Part shown: piece by piece, positions 23,764 to 28,547 of the stretch
How positions within the stretch are numbered: the first letter of the stretch is position 1
Layout: the number at the start of each line of letters is the position of its first letter
Origin: M55B112 sp040880545
Lineage (GTDB): Bacteria; Bacteroidota; Bacteroidia; Bacteroidales; GCA-2748055
NCBI GenBank assembly: GCA_040880545.1
Contig: JBBDIE010000084.1
Coordinates: 1-28,547, forward strand
Length of the DNA: 28,547 bases
Direction of reading: 5' to 3'
Notes under the pieces: generated by a model
Database searches by the model: none
What the model saw: only the letters and a program-made list of their open reading frames with translations
Told to the model about the DNA's origin: nothing
Program-made: the position numbers and the translations under genes

Positions 23764-25605
23764 TCAGTTAAACTTAACCGATATACCACCAATGGCATTG
23801 ATGCCTGGCATCTGATATCCGTTCACTGTCTGGTAATCCTGATTCAACAGATTTTTACCTGCAATAAAAAGCTCCATGAATTCCATCAACCTGTAACTAA
23901 CTTTCATATCTGCAAGCAGATAAGATTCACGAATATCATTGGCAGGATCCCCGTTGTCGATCAGGGTATATAACCCCCGGATTGATTTTACACTGGCCGA
24001 TAATCTGAAGTCTCCTATATGATACATTGCACCGGCAAACAGTTGGTGTTCCGGAGCAAAATATAATTTGGTATCGGCATTCAGATAGCTGTAATTCAGA
24101 TCCAACTGCAGCGCTTTAACCGGGTAAAATGTGCTTTCCAACTCTATTCCCCAGTTCGAAAATTCTCCTCCGTTAACTCTAAACACAGGTGGAGGGGGAG
24201 TTAGATTTTGTTCCATAATGATCAGATTGGAACCATTAATCATATAGGCAGATGCACTAATTATTCCCACCTGGCCAATCTGCCTGGTTGCTGACAATTC
24301 ATAGTTCCATAGCCTTTCCGGCTCCAGTGCTTCATTTGGAGCAAACAGATACATCTCCATGATTGTCGGACTCCTGAATCCTTTGGATGCCAGAGCTTTA
24401 AAGATAGTTCCCTGGTCTGGCCTTACCGTAATTCCAAATTGCGGAACCACCTCTGCGCCAAAGTTAGAATGGCTTTCGTATCTGGCACCAGCAGTAAAAT
24501 TCAATAAACTCCCGATCTTCTGTTCTGCCATCAGGTATCCCGCTGATTCATTAACTGTAATGAATGTATCAGAAAAAAATCCGAAAGATCCTTCTCCTCC
24601 ATAGCGCTTCATATCAATTCCCGCGGTGACGGTACCTCCATCCCACAAACTCATTGATTGGTAAATATTCACCCCGTTATTGACATCTGCAGAAACCCAT
24701 CCGTCTGAGAAATCATGATTCCCGGAATTATAGAATAGATAAACACCTCCCATGGTACTTTCGTAATTATTTTTAACAGAAAGCGTTGCCATACGCCTGG
24801 TTATATCCCCCAAAAAAGTGATTGGTTCGGCTATTAAGGATGAACCTGGATCCATAAATGAATAATCTGCCCAGGTGAGCCCTGCCCTTACGGACCAGTT
24901 CCGGTTGATTTCCAGACCGGCATAGGCATGCACATTGGTTATACTGAATTCTGTACTGTCGCGGTGCCCATCGGTTTGGTTATGGTTTACATTCACACCG
25001 GCACTGAAGTTACCGTTTGAATAACCTGCAGATACCCCGGTTTTCATAGTATTGAAAGAGCCGTATGCCGCATGGCCACGAAAGCTTAATCCTTCGTTCT
25101 GTTGCTTTTTGGTGATTACATTAATCACACCTCCCATAGCGTTTGATCCATACAGCAAGGAGGCGGGACCTCTGACAACCTCCACCCGTTCCACGTTGGA
25201 AGCCATGTGAAAATTGGGCAGCGGATGGCCGAATACCCCCATATACTGAGGTTGACCATCCACGAGCATTAATACACGCGCGTTGGGTGATCCACCGACA
25301 CCCCGGATCGTAATCTGGCCTGAAGTGCCATTACCCAAGGCGTATCCTGCTACACCAATCTCACTGACAAACAGACTTGGTGTTCTCTTTGCAACCACTG
25401 GCAGAATATTTGCTTCTTCCTGGCTGAGAATCTCATCACTGCTGATCACGGAAATGGTCAATGGTGAATTTAAACGGGAAACTTCAACCCTGTTTCCCGT
25501 GATCACTACCTCGTTGATATTAATTGTGTCTGAAGGTTCTTCCGCATATCCATTTATGTTCCCGGCAGTAACTGCAACAATAATTAATAGTATCGTTTTC
25601 TTCAT
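23764..25605 (-). CDS. TonB-dependent outer-membrane receptor, probably for nickel or a metal chelate
   Basis: A 613-residue TonB-dependent receptor. It has a signal peptide (cut near residue 21), an EVVITGNR segment at the likely TonB-box region, a plug domain (about 45-170: TIRGVGG, RVLMLVDGQ, ERVEVVRGPASLLYGSNAMGGVINVITKK) and a 22-strand-type barrel ending in ISVKFN. No carboxypeptidase-like N-terminal extension and no SusD partner, so it is not a polysaccharide-uptake receptor. It follows nikR by 96 bases on the same strand with no promoter of its own seen, which points to nickel (or cobalt) uptake under NikR control. No inner-membrane nickel permease lies here. Receptor identity is firm; the metal substrate is inferred from context. 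Confidence 0.9.
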   Translation of the reverse strand: MKKTILLIIVAVTAGNINGYAEEPSDTININEVVITGNRVEVSRLNSPLTISVISSDEILSQEEANILPVVAKRTPSLFVSEIGVAGYALGNGTSGQITIRGVGGSPNARVLMLVDGQPQYMGVFGHPLPNFHMASNVERVEVVRGPASLLYGSNAMGGVINVITKKQQNEGLSFRGHAAYGSFNTMKTGVSAGYSNGNFSAGVNVNHNQTDGHRDSTEFSITNVHAYAGLEINRNWSVRAGLTWADYSFMDPGSSLIAEPITFLGDITRRMATLSVKNNYESTMGGVYLFYNSGNHDFSDGWVSADVNNGVNIYQSMSLWDGGTVTAGIDMKRYGGEGSFGFFSDTFITVNESAGYLMAEQKIGSLLNFTAGARYESHSNFGAEVVPQFGITVRPDQGTIFKALASKGFRSPTIMEMYLFAPNEALEPERLWNYELSATRQIGQVGIISASAYMINGSNLIIMEQNLTPPPPVFRVNGGEFSNWGIELESTFYPVKALQLDLNYSYLNADTKLYFAPEHQLFAGAMYHIGDFRLSASVKSIRGLYTLIDNGDPANDIRESYLLADMKVSYRLMEFMELFIAGKNLLNQDYQTVNGYQMPGINAIGGISVKFN

Positions 25606-25701
25606 AATCTGAATGTTTAAAATTTATCAATTGGCGTGGGATGCTCTAAACATTGAATTAACTATAAGCTTTTAGCCTGACCTGACGGACAGTGGGTTTA
25701 T

Positions 25702-26109
25702 TTACTTTCCATCAGTTCCGCTCATTACCAGTTCTACGTTTTTTATTCCTTTTAATCCTTTGTACTTACTTACCAGCTTCAGGAGTTTCTGAGCATTACC
25801 ACGGACAGTAATAACTTCCAGGCAATTATGGTCATCCAGGTGGATATGCTGTCCGGATAGTATCAAACAATTGTAATTGTGTTGAATGGCGTTCACCTCC
25901 TGATGTAATTCCATCTTACTATGATCATAGACCACAACAACGGCGCCTGCAACTACTTCATCACCGTTCCATTTCTGCTCAACAATATTCTTTTGAACAA
26001 GGTAACCAATGGCACGTGACCTGTTCGGAAGGTTTTCCCTGTCCACCATCAGGTCCAGTTCGCTCAACAGATCTTCCTCCAGGCTGACACCAAATCTTTT
26101 CAGCGACAT
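25702..26109 (-). CDS. nikR: Nickel-responsive regulator NikR
   Basis: A 135-residue transcription factor with an N-terminal ribbon-helix-helix DNA-binding domain (KRFGVSLEEDLLSELD; NRSRAIGYLV) and a C-terminal ACT-like metal-binding domain. The square-planar nickel ligands of E. coli NikR (His76, His87, His89, Cys95) are all present with identical spacing as His77, His88, His90 and Cys96 (GQHIHLDDHNCLEV). It should therefore sense nickel and repress uptake genes when nickel is sufficient. Its own promoter carries paired NikR-like half-sites, and a TonB receptor follows it, so the unit looks autoregulated. Confidence 0.95.
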   Translation of the reverse strand: MSLKRFGVSLEEDLLSELDLMVDRENLPNRSRAIGYLVQKNIVEQKWNGDEVVAGAVVVVYDHSKMELHQEVNAIQHNYNCLILSGQHIHLDDHNCLEVITVRGNAQKLLKLVSKYKGLKGIKNVELVMSGTDGK

Positions 26110-26111
26110 CG

Positions 26112-26140
26112 CGTGTTACGTTTTTAAATTTCGTGTTACG
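26112..26140. promoter_or_regulatory. Paired NikR-like half-sites (direct repeat) at the nikR start
   Basis: Two identical 9-mers CGTGTTACG (26112-26120 and 26132-26140) lie 20 bases apart, i.e. two helical turns, leaving GTGTTAC-N13-GTGTTAC. From memory, NikR sites in some Deltaproteobacteria use GTGTTAC-N13/14-GTAACAC. Here the spacing is the same but the second half is in direct orientation; each 9-mer is itself a near-palindrome (CGT..ACG). The pair covers the region between the -7 box and the start codon, well placed for repression. Confidence 0.7.
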
Positions 26141-26169
26141 AAAATAAGGGTTTTATTGGAAATATCAAA
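26139..26169 (-). promoter_or_regulatory. Promoter of the nikR - TonB receptor unit
   Basis: On the minus strand, TTTG (26166-26169), a 19-base spacer and TATTTTCG (26139-26146) match the Bacteroidota -33/-7 layout with one deviation (C for T) in the -7 box. The upstream NikR-like half-site overlaps the end of the -7 box by two bases, so NikR binding would compete with polymerase. Confidence 0.5.
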
Positions 26170-26206
26170 TTTGGAAACGGAATGAATAAAAATAATCCTT
26201 GCGTCT

Positions 26207-28351
26207 TTAGTCCCTTACAAGTTTCATTTCATCAAGGAGGTATCCAGCTCCGGCATACTTATCGATGATGAATAAAATGTACCGCATATCCACTGCGATG
26301 TTCCGGCACATGTCCGGATCATACATTTCATCGCTCATAGTGCCATGCCAGTTCCTGTCAAAGTTGAGTCCAATCAGCCGGCCATTGCCATCCAGGACCG
26401 GACTTCCTGAATTGCCACCTGACGTATGATTTGAAGCAGTAAAGCATACCGGCAAGGTACCGTCTGATCCATATTCCCCATAATCTTTTGAAGCGTAAAA
26501 TTCTGCCAGTTTTTCCGGGATAACATAATCATCTTTGCCCTCACGGCTCTTTTCAATGATTCCGTCAATCGTTGTGTAGTGCTGGTAATTAACACCATCG
26601 TGGGGGACATAACCTTCAACTTTTCCATAGGTTAACCGCATGGTAAAATTTGCATCCGGATAGTGTCTTGCTCCCGGTTTCATCTCCATGATTGCCCGGA
26701 CCCATGCTTTATATAAAATATCAAGGGAACTATTTAAAAGCCCTGCTTGCGGTCTGACCAGGGTGCCATAAATATAGTTGAACTGGGTAACTGCAGAAAC
26801 TATGGGATCATTTTCCAGTATTCTAACGGCCTTTTCCGGTTTCTTACTGTATACTTTCAGAAATTCTTCCAATGTCTCCTCAGTTCTGAACAATGTTTTT
26901 GAAAAAAGATGCTCCGAATAAGCATGAAAATCGCCTTTAAATTTTCTGTCTACCTCCTTAAAAAAGTCGGGATGATATATTTCCCTGCTTGACTCCCTGT
27001 AATTTTCCATCATCACCGCAAATGTCTCCTGGTCGATAGGATTGTAATAATCTTTATAAAACTGCTGTGCAGTATGAAGTATCTCCTCTGCCGGGACCGA
27101 CTTATCTATCTGAGCCTGTACCCTACCCGCGATAGTCATTAATTCAGTAACGAAAACTGCCTCGCGCATCAAATCATTGATCACCTGGTACTCTTCCAGT
27201 TCTGAGTAGATCTCCTTGAAATTCTGCATCAGGTTGCCATACTTTTCTCTTCGCTCAGCTGTACCTGTTACCCATTCTTCAAATTCCGCCTCCTGTTTCT
27301 TCTTTCTTTCAACCGCATCCAGTCTTTCCAGCCCTTTGACTGCACCTTGCCACTTTTTCCATGCATTGCTAATGCCCCTGTATTTAGATGCGTACTGAAT
27401 CCTCACTTCATCCGATTGTTTCATGTACCGATCCATTATCTCCAGGCGTTCTGTCCTTAGGGAGACCTTCATGGGCATACTGACCTCAGCCATGATTTTC
27501 AATCCCTGGGAATAGAGAAATTGGTTGGTTGATCCCGGAAATCCAAGAATCATGGTGAAATCATTCTTCGCCACCCCGTTCATCGAAATTTCAAAGAAAT
27601 TCCGTGGTTTATACGGAATGTTACCGGCACTGTACTTTGAAGGTTTATTCTCTTTGTTTGCATATACCCGGTAAATAGCAAAATCACCGTTGTGCCTGGG
27701 CCACATCCAGTTGTCATGATCTCTGCCAAAATTACCAATCGCTCCGGGAGGCGCCCCCACCAGGCGAACATCGCTGAAACGTTCGTAAACAAACAGAAAG
27801 TACTGGTTTCCATGAAACATTGGTTGAACAACCGATTCATATCTTCCGTTTTCATTTGCCCTTCTTATGATATCCTTCATATTGTCAGCAATGATTGCAT
27901 AGGACCCGTTATTGGCGGTATCTCCTCCCGGGTTTGCTGTCACCTCCCCGGTAACTTCTTTCATATAACGAAGGAATCTGACCGAAGAACCGGGACTGGG
28001 CAACTCCTCTTCACGGCCCATGGCCCAGAATCCATCAGTGAGATAATCATTCTCTACACTGGACAACTTCTGAATTGCTCCATAACCACAATGATGATTT
28101 GTAATCAGTAATCCATCGCCTGAGATCATCGCCCCTGTACAACCACCACCAAATATTACCACAGCATCCTTCAAGCATGCTTCATTTACACTATAAATAT
28201 CATCTGTTGTAAGCCGGAATCCCTTCGACTGCATATCTTCAATGGTATACCCTTCCAACAGGGTTAGAAGCCACATTCCCTCATCTGCTCTGGTAATTGA
28301 GCTGGTAATTAAGAAGATACATGCAATTGTTATGCTTTTGATTTTTTTCAT
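26207..28351 (-). CDS. S46-family dipeptidyl-peptidase, probably DPP11-like (Asp/Glu-specific)
   Basis: A 714-residue secreted serine exopeptidase of family S46 that removes N-terminal dipeptides in the periplasm. A signal peptide ends near Ala22 (mature ADEGMW, typical of the family). The triad is His87 (TNHHCGYG), Asp223 (PRHNGDF) and Ser648 (GGNSGSP), and the family's DHDNWMWPRH block is intact. In Porphyromonas enzymes the residue 18 positions after the catalytic serine separates DPP7 (Gly, hydrophobic P1) from DPP11 (Arg, Asp/Glu P1); here it is Arg666 (NFDRNW). A DPP11-type specificity is therefore predicted. Length is in the family range (712-720). It is transcribed alone, 97 bases upstream of nikR on the same strand, with no clear promoter motif found. 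Confidence 0.93.
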   Translation of the reverse strand: MKKIKSITIACIFLITSSITRADEGMWLLTLLEGYTIEDMQSKGFRLTTDDIYSVNEACLKDAVVIFGGGCTGAMISGDGLLITNHHCGYGAIQKLSSVENDYLTDGFWAMGREEELPSPGSSVRFLRYMKEVTGEVTANPGGDTANNGSYAIIADNMKDIIRRANENGRYESVVQPMFHGNQYFLFVYERFSDVRLVGAPPGAIGNFGRDHDNWMWPRHNGDFAIYRVYANKENKPSKYSAGNIPYKPRNFFEISMNGVAKNDFTMILGFPGSTNQFLYSQGLKIMAEVSMPMKVSLRTERLEIMDRYMKQSDEVRIQYASKYRGISNAWKKWQGAVKGLERLDAVERKKKQEAEFEEWVTGTAERREKYGNLMQNFKEIYSELEEYQVINDLMREAVFVTELMTIAGRVQAQIDKSVPAEEILHTAQQFYKDYYNPIDQETFAVMMENYRESSREIYHPDFFKEVDRKFKGDFHAYSEHLFSKTLFRTEETLEEFLKVYSKKPEKAVRILENDPIVSAVTQFNYIYGTLVRPQAGLLNSSLDILYKAWVRAIMEMKPGARHYPDANFTMRLTYGKVEGYVPHDGVNYQHYTTIDGIIEKSREGKDDYVIPEKLAEFYASKDYGEYGSDGTLPVCFTASNHTSGGNSGSPVLDGNGRLIGLNFDRNWHGTMSDEMYDPDMCRNIAVDMRYILFIIDKYAGAGYLLDEMKLVRD

Positions 28352-28523
28352 TTTAGTAGTACTTAGTGTGAAAACTCATCGTATGTTGTTGTGCTTGATA
28401 TGAAAGCGTTAAGGTCAATGCATATGATGACTGTTTTGAAGTCGGACATAACGCAGCCATGGACCTTTTCTTGCAAGCACTATTTAGTTTCTGTCCATAA
28501 TGTCCGTTTGCTTCGTTAAGCTC

Positions 28524-28546
28524 GTCGGGAAATTGCTCATCCCGAC
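28524..28546. repeat. Inverted repeat at the window edge
   Basis: A perfect 7-bp inverted repeat (GTCGGGA, 9-base loop, TCCCGAC) ends one base before the window does. It may be a terminator for a gene beyond the edge or the end of a dispersed repeat; too little flanking sequence is present to decide. The rest of 28352-28547 shows no gene. Confidence 0.35.
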
Positions 28547-28547
28547 A

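Overview
This window looks like chromosomal DNA from a member of the Bacteroidota, probably a free-living or sediment-type lineage in or near the Bacteroidales/Marinilabiliales. The main clues are the S46 dipeptidyl-peptidase, an S74-domain surface protein with the SVPYALYA motif typical of the phylum, SGLT-type symporters, Bacteroidota-type promoters (TTG/TTTG - about 19 bp - TAnnTTTG) and a TonB receptor. This is inferred from gene content; no rRNA or other marker gene is present. I see no tRNA, rRNA, CRISPR array, prophage or insertion sequence, and no gene-free stretch reaches 300 bases.

Layout. Positions 259-3404 (+) hold a small DksA/TraR-type zinc-finger protein, then a pair made of a five-haem secreted cytochrome c and a predicted outer-membrane beta-barrel with one CxxCH haem site at its mature N-terminus. 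A hybrid histidine kinase with a LytS-like membrane sensor converges on them (3480-5618, -). Next on the minus strand are a cyclophilin - small membrane protein - MFS transporter group (5717-7969) and an amino-acid/aldehyde block: D-serine dehydratase-like enzyme, aldo/keto reductase and kynureninase (8078-11890). The entry to the oxidative pentose-phosphate pathway (zwf and pgl, overlapping by 4 bases) follows directly after a secreted FKBP isomerase (12028-14962). A PrsW-family membrane protease is directly abutted to a predicted small outer-membrane protein (15080-16375).

At 16523-20421 two divergent sodium:solute symporters share a 229-base intergenic region. The minus-strand one keeps most sugar-binding residues of human SGLT1. 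The plus-strand one does not, is followed by an 81-residue two-helix membrane protein, and has a perfect 8-8-8 palindrome lying on its promoter. After a strong bidirectional terminator come an S74 self-processing surface protein, an EamA exporter and an unknown lipoprotein. The window ends with a nickel-regulatory unit (nikR followed by a TonB receptor, with paired NikR-like half-sites at the nikR promoter) and an S46 dipeptidyl-peptidase whose specificity residue predicts DPP11-like Asp/Glu cleavage.

Most genes are recognisable housekeeping or transport functions. The items most worth a second look are the haem-bearing barrel with its cytochrome partner, the nikR/TonB unit with direct-repeat half-sites, the palindrome-controlled symporter with its small membrane companion, and the PrsW/outer-membrane protein pair. 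Start sites were moved downstream of the longest open frame for seven minus-strand genes and one lipoprotein, where signal peptides, family alignments, promoters or neighbouring stops support it.
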